A stretch of DNA of 5,688 nucleotides from Sphingobacteriales bacterium (GTDB lineage Bacteria; Bacteroidota; Bacteroidia; Chitinophagales; Chitinophagaceae). A program made the translations under genes and the position numbers. Location of the stretch: assembly GCA_004294195.1 (NCBI GenBank), contig REAQ01000177.1:1-5688 (forward strand), read 5' to 3'. The notes below the pieces were generated by a model. That model had not been told where the DNA came from. It saw nothing but the letters and a program-made list of their open reading frames with translations, and searched no databases. Shown here one piece after another: positions 1-5,402 of the stretch; the first letter of the stretch is position 1, and each line of letters begins with the position of its first letter.

Positions 1-836
1 GAGTTGAACATAGGCATTGGTAAGCGTTCCCTGATCCAGCAAAAGACTGGATTTGGTATTGGCCGCAAAAGTCCATGGGAAGCTCCCCTTCACGGTTTCT
101 TTGCCTTTAACAGCAAGCAAATAGCCGGATCTTTCACTGGCAAACGATTGTACCTGGTCTTCCATCATCGGGATGGATCTTGGTACCAGTTGCCAATTAC
201 CATCGGTACCATAGGACCTTGGTTTAGCAGGATACCAAAGTGATCTGACTGGTTTCCATGAAAGACCGGATGGAGATGCAGCATCATATCCCCACGCGTA
301 CTTTGCGCCGTCTACTTTTTCCCCGGAGGCCACAGCAACGTAGGTTTGCAGGCTGGCCCTGTCAATCGGCAAAGGCTGATACGCTTCATTCATGACCACT
401 TTCCAATCACCCGGTGTATTGAGCACTGCTTCCGTTGCTCCATTTCCCTGAACAATGAATCCGGTTTCATAACTGGTTTGTGCGTAAGCACGGAAATCAG
501 CGAAATTCCAAACCGTTGCGGTGATGATGTTTTTGCCATTTTGAAGAAAGGGTGCCAGATCAACCGTCTCATAGTTCCAGTTGGCGGGGTCACTCCTTGC
601 TGGTCCCATGGCTACACGCTGGCCATTCACCTGCAACAGGTAGAGGTTATCACCGATGGCTTTGTTTCCAGATTCAGGTCTTTCCTGAAATGATATACGC
701 CGAAAGCGTTGGATCCAGCATCCGGATGCGTCACCCATTTAGCCGTCCAGAACCGATGCTGCCAAATAGAAGGATCCTGCGCTTTGCCGCAAAGCGTAAG
801 CATAACCGTTATACCCAAAAAAAATAAACCTTTCAT
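1..836 (-). pseudogene. alpha-L-rhamnosidase-like glycoside hydrolase (GH78-type), N-terminal part, frameshifted, runs off left edge
   Basis: Probable exported enzyme releasing L-rhamnose from plant or microbial glycans; only the non-catalytic N-terminal region lies in the window. The ATG at 836 starts a signal peptide (MKGLFFLGITVMLTLCGKA, likely cut before QDP) and then a segment with FGVYHFRKDLNL. That frame stops at 627-629. A second minus-strand frame has no stop from the junction (about 650-665) to base 1 and continues the same protein type: GDNLYLLQVNGQRVAMGP, NWNYETVDLAPFL, ATVWNFADFRAYAQ, and near the edge LLLDQGTLTNAYVQL. These fit the beta-sandwich N-terminal domains of GH78-like proteins. 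The strand normally between FRK..L and the DN.Y...VNG motif also seems missing, so a small deletion is likelier than a one-base error. The gene lies 54 bases downstream of an AraC-type regulator. The family call comes from remembered motifs and GH78 is not certain; the broken frame is directly visible. Confidence 0.72.
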
Positions 837-868
837 CTTTCCGATTTTAATCAGTGCAGATGAAAGGT
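828..868. repeat. 11-bp perfect inverted repeat spanning the start codon of the rhamnosidase-like gene
   Basis: ACCTTTCATCT at 828-838 is the exact reverse complement of AGATGAAAGGT at 858-868, with a 19-base spacer. One arm contains the ATG at 836 and the other overlaps the candidate -7 element (869-862). It could be an operator at DNA level. If transcription starts further upstream, it could instead form an RNA hairpin hiding the start codon. The repeat is read directly from the sequence; its function is inference. Confidence 0.6.
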
Positions 869-890
869 AAAGAAATTGCGATAGACCAAA
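862..890 (-). promoter_or_regulatory. possible Bacteroidota-type promoter of the rhamnosidase-like gene
   Basis: On the minus strand TTTG (890-887) is followed after 17 bases by TACCTTTC (869-862). This resembles the Bacteroidota -33 TTTG and -7 TAnnTTTG elements, although the usual spacing is nearer 19 and the last base differs. Transcription would begin about 20 bases before the ATG at 836. The element starts right after the stop codon of the AraC-type gene, so the glycosidase may have its own promoter. Weak, motif-only evidence. Confidence 0.35.
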
Positions 891-1268
891 TCAGTTGGCG
901 ATAAGCATATCACGCATAAAGGCAGACGGCATTTTTCCGGTAGTTTTCTGGAACGCCCTGTAGAATGTAGAGCGTGAACTGAAACCCGCCTGGTTGGCCA
1001 AACCTTCAAGCGTGTACATGTGCGCATCAGGGCTTTCCATGAGCGAACGCAGATACTTAATGCGATACCTGTTGATGAGGTCGTTGAAATTCAGGCCATA
1101 CTCGCGATTGATGATAAAAGACAGATAGGTGTAAGTAACATCTAGGTCTTCCGATAAGTTTCTGAGAGAGTAACCGTGTTTCAAGTAAGGTTTTGCAGTC
1201 TCGAGATGCTCTTCGATCAACGCAAGAATCTGATCCCGTTTCTCCCTGGTTAGTTGGTATGCGATCAT
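891..1268 (-). CDS. solo AraC/XylS-type helix-turn-helix transcriptional regulator
   Basis: This 125-residue protein is essentially only the AraC-type DNA-binding domain. A leading helix (about 7-30) is followed by a first helix-turn-helix around residues 34-53 (YSLRNLSEDLDVTYTYLSFI), the linker helix NFNDLINRYRIKYLRSLM, and a second around 86-106 (YTLEGLANQAGFSSRSTFYRAF), ending in the family signature TTGKMPSAF. Most family members are about 250-300 residues with an N-terminal sensor, or are fused to membrane or two-component modules; no sensor is present here. An in-frame TAA lies four codons before the ATG, so no longer start is available. It may be a naturally short regulator or the remnant of a longer one. 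The rhamnosidase-like gene follows after 54 bases on the same strand, which suggests, without proving, local control. The 150 bases upstream (1269-1418) are AT-rich and show no clear promoter or terminator. Confidence 0.85.
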   Translation of the reverse strand: MIAYQLTREKRDQILALIEEHLETAKPYLKHGYSLRNLSEDLDVTYTYLSFIINREYGLNFNDLINRYRIKYLRSLMESPDAHMYTLEGLANQAGFSSRSTFYRAFQKTTGKMPSAFMRDMLIAN

Positions 1269-1418
1269 AGATCCTGGTTAAGGCGTAAAGAATGGTTGTT
1301 ATGCACTATTAATATATTACAAAAAGAGCAGAAATGTAACCCTTGTGGAACCTTTTTTTAATGCGTGCAAACTATAATTATACAATCACCAGAATATGAC
1401 CGCCAGTTTAAATTTTGT

Positions 1419-2024
1419 TTAATTATTGGCCTCTACAAACACCAAATTCTTCCCTTTCTTCAACAATTCATACCTGATAGTCCTGTTTCCGCCTGTCGGT
1501 TGTCCGTTACCGTCAGTTGGCAAATAGACGGGGAATACCCTAAATAGGGTATTCCCTTGAATGGAAAAAACATCATAGCCCATGTATCCTTTAAAAATCT
1601 CCCTTTGCGGATCAATTTCGGGGAAACGAATTTCTCTAAAAACACTATCCCCTTCCACCGTAACACCCTTGATCTGCCCATATGCGCCGGTTCCGGCAGC
1701 TGTGGTATGCAGCAGGATTTCTTCAGAACCGTCGCCATCCAAATCTGCATGCAAAACCAAATGCAGTGGATCAGTATCTTTAAACAGTACACTGTCACCA
1801 CGGTCTTTTACTTTTAACACAATATCACTTAAACTCATTCCGATGGGATGCGTCTCGTTGATCTGAATCACCGTCCCGTTCTTCAAAATGATTTGTTGAG
1901 GATTCTGTGCAATGGTTGTGTCTTGCACAGGAATCTGCGAAGACGTAGTATTGGCTTGTTGATCAGGTTGAGATTGACAAGCGATCATCGCGGTCATGAT
2001 CCATACAAAATAAACCGGTTTCAT
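1419..2024 (-). CDS. uncharacterised lipoprotein with acidic DLDGDG motif
   Basis: This 201-residue protein has a short hydrophobic signal (VYFVWIMTAMIA) ending at Cys16 in a lipobox-like MIAC, so it is probably lipid-anchored in the cell envelope. A low-complexity Gln/Thr/Ser linker (17-45) precedes the folded part. Residues 94-99 read DLDGDG, as in calcium-binding FG-GAP or EF-like loops, within HLVLHADLDGDGSEEILLHT. The C-terminal block GYDVFSIQGN...FPVYLPTDGNG...TGGNRTIRYEL (149-187) resembles a conserved motif I associate with PliI-like lysozyme inhibitors and related lipoproteins, but I cannot confirm that assignment. The ATG lies 15 bases after the stop of the aminotransferase gene on the same strand, which implies cotranscription, though no functional link is evident. 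A strong palindrome sits inside the gene at 1531-1556. Function unknown. Confidence 0.8.
   Translation of the reverse strand: MKPVYFVWIMTAMIACQSQPDQQANTTSSQIPVQDTTIAQNPQQIILKNGTVIQINETHPIGMSLSDIVLKVKDRGDSVLFKDTDPLHLVLHADLDGDGSEEILLHTTAAGTGAYGQIKGVTVEGDSVFREIRFPEIDPQREIFKGYMGYDVFSIQGNTLFRVFPVYLPTDGNGQPTGGNRTIRYELLKKGKNLVFVEANN
1531..1556. repeat. 11-bp perfect inverted repeat with 4-base loop inside the lipoprotein gene
   Basis: GGGAATACCCT (1531-1541) and AGGGTATTCCC (1546-1556) are exact reverse complements around the loop AAAT. On the coding strand the hairpin encodes the NTLFRVFP stretch of the lipoprotein. No T-run follows on either strand, so it does not look like a standard intrinsic terminator. 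Confidence 0.6.
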
Positions 2025-2039
2025 TTTGATGATTTAAAG

Positions 2040-3218
2040 TTATACAGAAATAACATCGAGTATAATCTCTATCGCATGATGGATATCATCATCGGTGATC
2101 ACTAGTGGTGGTGCGATGCGAAGACAGTGAGGCGCAAACAGAAACCAATCGGTAAACACACCTCGCTCAATGCAGCTGTCAATGATCTTTTTATTCTCTT
2201 CAAAAGAAGAGAACTCAACTGCGATCAACAATCCTGCGGCTCGCACAGATCTGATGCGAGGATGCTTCAGTTTCTCCAGGAAGATGGAAGATTTTCTGTT
2301 CACATCTTTGATCAGTGATCCGTTGGTGATCACGCGGAATGACGCTAGGCCTGCAGCGCAGCTCACCGGATGGCCGCCAAACGTAGTAATATGTCCTAAC
2401 ACAGGATGATCTGTAAGGCCCTGCATGATCTCCGGAGAAGAAATAAATGCGCCGAGGGGCATACCGCCGCCGAGCGCTTTACCAAGCAATAGAATATCCG
2501 GCACAATACCGTATTGTTCAAAGGCCCACAATGACCCCGTTCTGCCGAAGCCAGCCTGAATCTCATCCAATACCAACAAAGCCCCCATCTCCGTACACCT
2601 TTTGCGAAGCGCTTTCATCCATTCTATATCCGGTTTGAGCACACCCTTCTCCGCCTGCACTGTTTCGGCAATCACCATCGCCGTTTGCGAGGTAATCCGT
2701 TCCACTGAAGCATAGATATTATAAGTTTCATGCCATACCCCGGGAAGCAGTGGCCTGTAGGCGTTGCGCCAGTATTCATCGCCCATTACACTCAACGCAC
2801 CCTGGGTGGAGCCGTGATAAGAATCTTTAAACGCGAGGATCTCTGTGCGGCCGGTATAGCGCTTAGCAAGCTTCATTGCGCCCTCTGTGGCTTCTGTTCC
2901 GGAGTTGGTAAAATAAACGGACTGGAGTTTTGCCGGTAGTGTAGCGGCAAGCGCTTTGGCGTATTCAACCTGTGGCGCCTGTACGAGTTCACCATACACC
3001 ATCAGATGCATGTACTTATCCACCTGATCCTTAACGGCTTGCACTACTTCCGGGTGGCAATGCCCGGTATTGCAGACACTGATTCCTCCGATCAGATCGA
3101 GGTATTCTTTTCCGGAGGGCTCCCACATCCTGCATCCTTCAGCCCGCTCGATCTCAATAGCAAGCGGAGCAGGGGAAGTTTGGGCTACATGATGAAGAAA
3201 CAATGCTCGGTGGGTCAT
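2040..3218 (-). CDS. class III PLP-dependent aminotransferase (acetylornithine/4-aminobutyrate aminotransferase-like)
   Basis: This 392-residue fold-type I enzyme transfers an amino group from an omega- or alpha-amino donor to an oxoacid, in the cytoplasm. Visible hallmarks: NSGTEA (105-110, cofactor phosphate), YHG (134-136, ring stacking), DEIQAGFGRTG (218-228, Asp218 to the pyridine nitrogen), LLGKALGGGMPLGA (Lys247 as Schiff-base lysine), TFGGHP (279-284) and LRIAPPLVIT (366-375, Arg367 likely binding substrate carboxylate). All key residues are present and the length is normal. The exact substrate cannot be read from the sequence; no arginine or lysine pathway genes are adjacent. The frame stays open to an ATG at 3422, but that extension is antisense to the carbonic anhydrase-like gene and has no family character, whereas MTHRALFLHHVAQTSPAPLAI at 3218 is a typical N-terminus with a promoter-like element just upstream. 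It probably forms an operon with the downstream lipoprotein. Confidence 0.92.
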   Translation of the reverse strand: MTHRALFLHHVAQTSPAPLAIEIERAEGCRMWEPSGKEYLDLIGGISVCNTGHCHPEVVQAVKDQVDKYMHLMVYGELVQAPQVEYAKALAATLPAKLQSVYFTNSGTEATEGAMKLAKRYTGRTEILAFKDSYHGSTQGALSVMGDEYWRNAYRPLLPGVWHETYNIYASVERITSQTAMVIAETVQAEKGVLKPDIEWMKALRKRCTEMGALLVLDEIQAGFGRTGSLWAFEQYGIVPDILLLGKALGGGMPLGAFISSPEIMQGLTDHPVLGHITTFGGHPVSCAAGLASFRVITNGSLIKDVNRKSSIFLEKLKHPRIRSVRAAGLLIAVEFSSFEENKKIIDSCIERGVFTDWFLFAPHCLRIAPPLVITDDDIHHAIEIILDVISV

Positions 3219-3240
3219 TTTTTGTCCAGTTATCGAAGAA

Positions 3241-3272
3241 TAAAGGTACGAAATCGAAATCCGCCCACAGAA
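3241..3272 (-). promoter_or_regulatory. probable Bacteroidota-type promoter of the aminotransferase gene
   Basis: On the minus strand TTCTG (3272-3268) is followed, after exactly 19 bases, by TACCTTTA (3248-3241). This is close to the -33 TTTG / -7 TAnnTTTG layout of Bacteroidota housekeeping promoters. The -7 box ends 22 bases before the ATG at 3218, giving a short leader ending in an A-run (acaaaaa) with no Shine-Dalgarno sequence. This supports 3218 as the real start. Confidence 0.5.
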
Positions 3273-3286
3273 TTGAGAAGGGATGT

Positions 3287-3294
3287 TAACTTTA
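3287..3294 (+). promoter_or_regulatory. possible -7 element of the carbonic anhydrase-like gene
   Basis: TAACTTTA followed by TATCCT lies directly before the ATG at 3301, resembling the TAnnTTTG-type element common upstream of Bacteroidota genes. No convincing -33 box stands 19 bases upstream. If it is real, the transcript would begin at or within a few bases of 3301, leaving almost no leader. It would also place the alternative upstream ATG at 3283 before the transcription start. Confidence 0.35.
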
Positions 3295-3300
3295 TATCCT

Positions 3301-3828
3301 ATGGCAGTGATTTTACCTGTAAATGGCGTGTTACCCCGGTTTGGCAAGGATTGCTTCATCGCCCCCAATGCCACCATTGTAGGGGATGTAAGCTTCGGTG
3401 ATGAATGCTCCATTTGGTTCAATGCCGTGGTGCGTGGTGATGTGAATAAGATAAAAATGGGAAATAAAGTGAATATCCAGGATGGTGCTATTATTCACTG
3501 TACATACGAAAAAACAGAAACACGCGTTGGTAATAATGTAAGCATTGGTCATTTGGCCATCGTTCATGGTTGCACCATCCACGACAATGTGCTGATTGGA
3601 ATGGGCGCCATCGTGATGGATAATGCGGTTGTTCATAGTAACTCCATCATTGCTGCCGGAGCCGTTGTGCTCGAGGGAACTATTGTAGAACCGGGATCAA
3701 TCTATGCGGGTGTGCCAGCCAGGAAAGTCAAAGAGACCTCGAAGGAATTGATTGAGGGCGAAATCAACAGGATCGCCAATAATTATGTGAAATACAGTGG
3801 CTGGTTTAAAGACCAAAGCCATGATTAA
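3301..3828 (+). CDS. gamma-class carbonic anhydrase-like protein (CamH/YrdA-type left-handed beta-helix)
   Basis: This 175-residue hexapeptide-repeat protein should form a trimeric left-handed beta-helix. Repeats run from about residue 10 to 137 (APNATIVGDV, CSIWFNAVVRGDV, VNIQDGAIIHC, VSIGHLAIVHGC and so on), followed by a C-terminal helix (KELIEGEINRIANNYVKYSGWF). The three metal-ligand histidines of the gamma class are present: His66 (IIHC), His84 (SIGH) and His89 (IVHG). Arg45 and Asp47 in VRGD and Gln60 match other conserved active-site positions. The acidic proton-shuttle loop of methanogen Cam is absent, as in CamH/YrdA proteins, so hydration of CO2 is possible but unproven; many relatives have no measured activity. 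It is cytoplasmic, with no signal peptide. ATG 3301 (MAVILPVNGVLPRFGKD) matches the usual family start; ATG 3283 would add six atypical residues. Two small plus-strand genes follow. Confidence 0.93.
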   Translation: MAVILPVNGVLPRFGKDCFIAPNATIVGDVSFGDECSIWFNAVVRGDVNKIKMGNKVNIQDGAIIHCTYEKTETRVGNNVSIGHLAIVHGCTIHDNVLIGMGAIVMDNAVVHSNSIIAAGAVVLEGTIVEPGSIYAGVPARKVKETSKELIEGEINRIANNYVKYSGWFKDQSHD

Positions 3829-3874
3829 TCCGGTATCCCTATATCCAACATCGTTAAACCCTTATCAGGATATC

Positions 3875-4036
3875 ATGAAAAACGTTTTATTAAAGGCTGC
3901 CATGCTGTGCCTTATTGTGTCACTGACCTGTAGCTGTTCACAGAAATCTGGCTGCCCGAGCAACGGGAAAAATGTGGGCGCGGAACGTCTTCTCTCCGGC
4001 GAGAAAGTACCGAAGACGAAGAAGTTCAAAGCCTAA
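3875..4036 (+). CDS. small putative lipoprotein of unknown function
   Basis: This 53-residue protein begins with a clear signal sequence (MKNVLLKAAMLCLIVSLTCS). Cysteines at 19 and 21 are both candidates for lipid attachment; Cys21 with Ser at -1 fits slightly better. The mature part is only about 30 residues: SQKSGCPSNGKNVGAERLLS and then a Lys-rich tail (EKVPKTKKFKA). The CPSNGKNVGAERLL stretch looks like a conserved motif I have seen in small Bacteroidota lipoproteins, but I know of no function. The in-frame ATG at 3797 overlaps the end of the carbonic anhydrase-like gene and would bury the signal peptide, so 3875 is preferred. It lies 46 bases after that gene and 22 bases before the next one, suggesting a three-gene transcript. 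Confidence 0.7.
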   Translation: MKNVLLKAAMLCLIVSLTCSCSQKSGCPSNGKNVGAERLLSGEKVPKTKKFKA

Positions 4037-4058
4037 ACGGGAATCAAAAAACCCAAAT

Positions 4059-4361
4059 ATGGATCTTACCCTAAGAAACGACTTCGGCTGTACAGAAGCT
4101 GTCATTGCCGAACACTGCGGATTCGACAAATTTTACAAGGTGGCGGATCTGCTGGCCGAAAGAATCAAGATCAAGTTCACCAACAAGATCGATGATTCCG
4201 ATACCTCTTACTGGGATTTCATCTATCGTGGGCATAAACTCACTCTGCACTACAATATTTACGATGGCGTATCCATCTTTCCCAGAAACTGGAAAGATGC
4301 TGTAAAGAAAGACAACGAAGCGGTTGTTGATCTGGCGCAGACGCTTAAGGCGATTGCCTGA
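4059..4361 (+). CDS. uncharacterised small cytoplasmic protein
   Basis: This 100-residue acidic-to-neutral protein has no signal peptide or membrane segment. It begins MDLTLRNDFGCTEAVIAEHCGFDKFYKVADLLAERIKIKFTNKIDD and contains an aromatic central block (SYWDFIYRGHKLTLHYNIYDGVSIFP) before a helical end (KDNEAVVDLAQTLKAIA). The pattern suggests a compact alpha/beta fold with a beta-rich middle. I do not recognise a named family. ATG 4059 is chosen because the 29 residues added by the upstream ATG at 3972 are a basic, unstructured stretch that overlaps the small lipoprotein gene in another frame. It follows that gene by 22 bases and ends five bases before the convergent hairpin, so it is probably the last gene of the plus-strand transcript. 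Confidence 0.75.
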   Translation: MDLTLRNDFGCTEAVIAEHCGFDKFYKVADLLAERIKIKFTNKIDDSDTSYWDFIYRGHKLTLHYNIYDGVSIFPRNWKDAVKKDNEAVVDLAQTLKAIA

Positions 4362-4366
4362 ATGAA

Positions 4367-4427
4367 AGGGAGAAGATAAGTGGAGAAGTGCGAAAAGGCT
4401 TCGCACTTCTCCCCTTATCTTCTCCCT
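4367..4427. terminator. very long convergent hairpin, probable bidirectional terminator
   Basis: The outer arm 4367-4380 pairs perfectly (14 bp) with 4414-4427. After a single T/C mismatch (4381/4413) the inner arm 4382-4394 pairs perfectly (13 bp) with 4400-4412, leaving the five-base loop AAGGC. It fills the 70-base gap between the convergent stops of the 100-residue protein gene (4361) and rsgA (4432). Placement and symmetry argue for terminating both transcripts, although neither side has a clean T-tract. A member of a genome-wide repeat family is the alternative. Confidence 0.75.
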
Positions 4428-4431
4428 CGCT

Positions 4432-5358
4432 TCAGTAAGGCTTTTCTTTAATAGAATCAAGTATCGTACAATAACTGACGTACCGATCAATATGAATTCG
4501 CTCTTCCTGAACAGCTAATTTCACCGCACAATCCGGTTCATTCATGTGCAGGCAATTGTTGAACTGACAATCCTGTATCAGGTGACGCATCTCCGGAAAA
4601 TAATGAGACAACTCCTGCTTACTGATGTCCACCAGGCCAAACTCACGGATACCAGGTGTATCAATGATCCGCCCACCCCCAGGCAGGTCAAACATCTCCG
4701 CAAATGTGGTAGTATGCATACCTTTACCGCTCCAATCACTCACATCCTTAGTACGCAGCGCAAGTTCAGGCAAAAGCTCATTGATGAAAGAAGACTTGCC
4801 CACACCGGAATGCCCGCTGATCAAGCTCGTTTTACCCATCATTAGCTCCTTCACTGCATCAACACCTTCGCTGTTTTTCACACTCATCGGATAAACGCCG
4901 TATCCAATACGTGTATACATTTCCGTTAGTTCGTCCAGCTTCGCTCTCTCCTTATCTTTGTACAGATCTGTTTTATTAAATACAATCATAGCAGGCACAT
5001 GATAGGCCTCACATGCAATCAGGAAGCGGTCAATGAAACCCTGGGAAGTACGCGGTTCTTTGAGGGTGGCAATCATGAGCGACTGGTCAACATTTGCTGC
5101 AACAATATGGTGATGCATCCGGTGGGAAGGGCTCTGCCGGTTGATGTAATTTCTTCGGTTATAGATGTCCGTTATCATGGCCACCTGCTCCGCACCCTGC
5201 TCCATCTCTATATTCACATGGTCCCCAACAGCGATCGGATTGGTAGACGTGATCCCATCGATCTTAAATATCCCTTTGATCCTCGCCTGCAAGACCACAC
5301 CCTCTGCTGTTTTCACAACATACCAGGATCCAGTAGACTTATATACCGTAGCTAACAC
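4432..5358 (-). CDS. rsgA: ribosome small-subunit-dependent GTPase A
   Basis: This 308-residue GTPase assists late maturation of the 30S ribosomal subunit. It has the family's order: an N-terminal OB-fold (about 1-75, STNPIAVGDHVNIE), then a circularly permuted GTPase with G4 NKTD (128-131) ahead of the P-loop SGHSGVGKSS (181-190), switch I TTT (216-218) and G3 DTPG (233-236). A C-terminal zinc site follows, with Cys264, Cys269, His271 and Cys277. All signature residues are present and the length is normal. The start is GTG at 5358: an in-frame TAA lies four codons upstream, and MLATVYKSTGSWYVVK is a typical RsgA N-terminus. It follows the BatA-like gene after 44 bases on the same strand and ends four bases before the long hairpin. 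Confidence 0.97.
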   Translation of the reverse strand: MLATVYKSTGSWYVVKTAEGVVLQARIKGIFKIDGITSTNPIAVGDHVNIEMEQGAEQVAMITDIYNRRNYINRQSPSHRMHHHIVAANVDQSLMIATLKEPRTSQGFIDRFLIACEAYHVPAMIVFNKTDLYKDKERAKLDELTEMYTRIGYGVYPMSVKNSEGVDAVKELMMGKTSLISGHSGVGKSSFINELLPELALRTKDVSDWSGKGMHTTTFAEMFDLPGGGRIIDTPGIREFGLVDISKQELSHYFPEMRHLIQDCQFNNCLHMNEPDCAVKLAVQEERIHIDRYVSYCTILDSIKEKPY

Positions 5359-5402
5359 GGGTGGAAATTAGACAATTTGGTGATGCGGTACTGCGGCAAT
5401 GC

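Noticed and set aside
346..693. 115-codon plus-strand open frame opposite the rhamnosidase-like gene
   Set aside because: It is a shadow of the minus-strand coding sequence; the translation is rich in Cys, His and Arg without domain character, and the opposite strand gives clear family motifs.
1557..2105. Plus-strand open frames opposite the lipoprotein and the aminotransferase end
   Set aside because: They are antisense to genes with clear signal peptide and family motifs, and have no plausible start context.
3219..3422. N-terminal 68-residue extension of the aminotransferase reading frame up to ATG 3422
   Set aside because: It is antisense to the well-supported carbonic anhydrase-like gene, lacks aminotransferase character, and a good promoter element and typical N-terminus support ATG 3218.
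3841..3873. Short inverted repeat ATATCC / GGATAT between the carbonic anhydrase-like gene and the small lipoprotein
   Set aside because: Only six base pairs with a long loop and no T-run, so it is within chance expectation and not a credible terminator.
4071..4490. 139-codon minus-strand open frame across the 100-residue gene, the hairpin and the rsgA end
   Set aside because: It overlaps two supported genes and the hairpin, and its translation looks like no protein; an antisense shadow.
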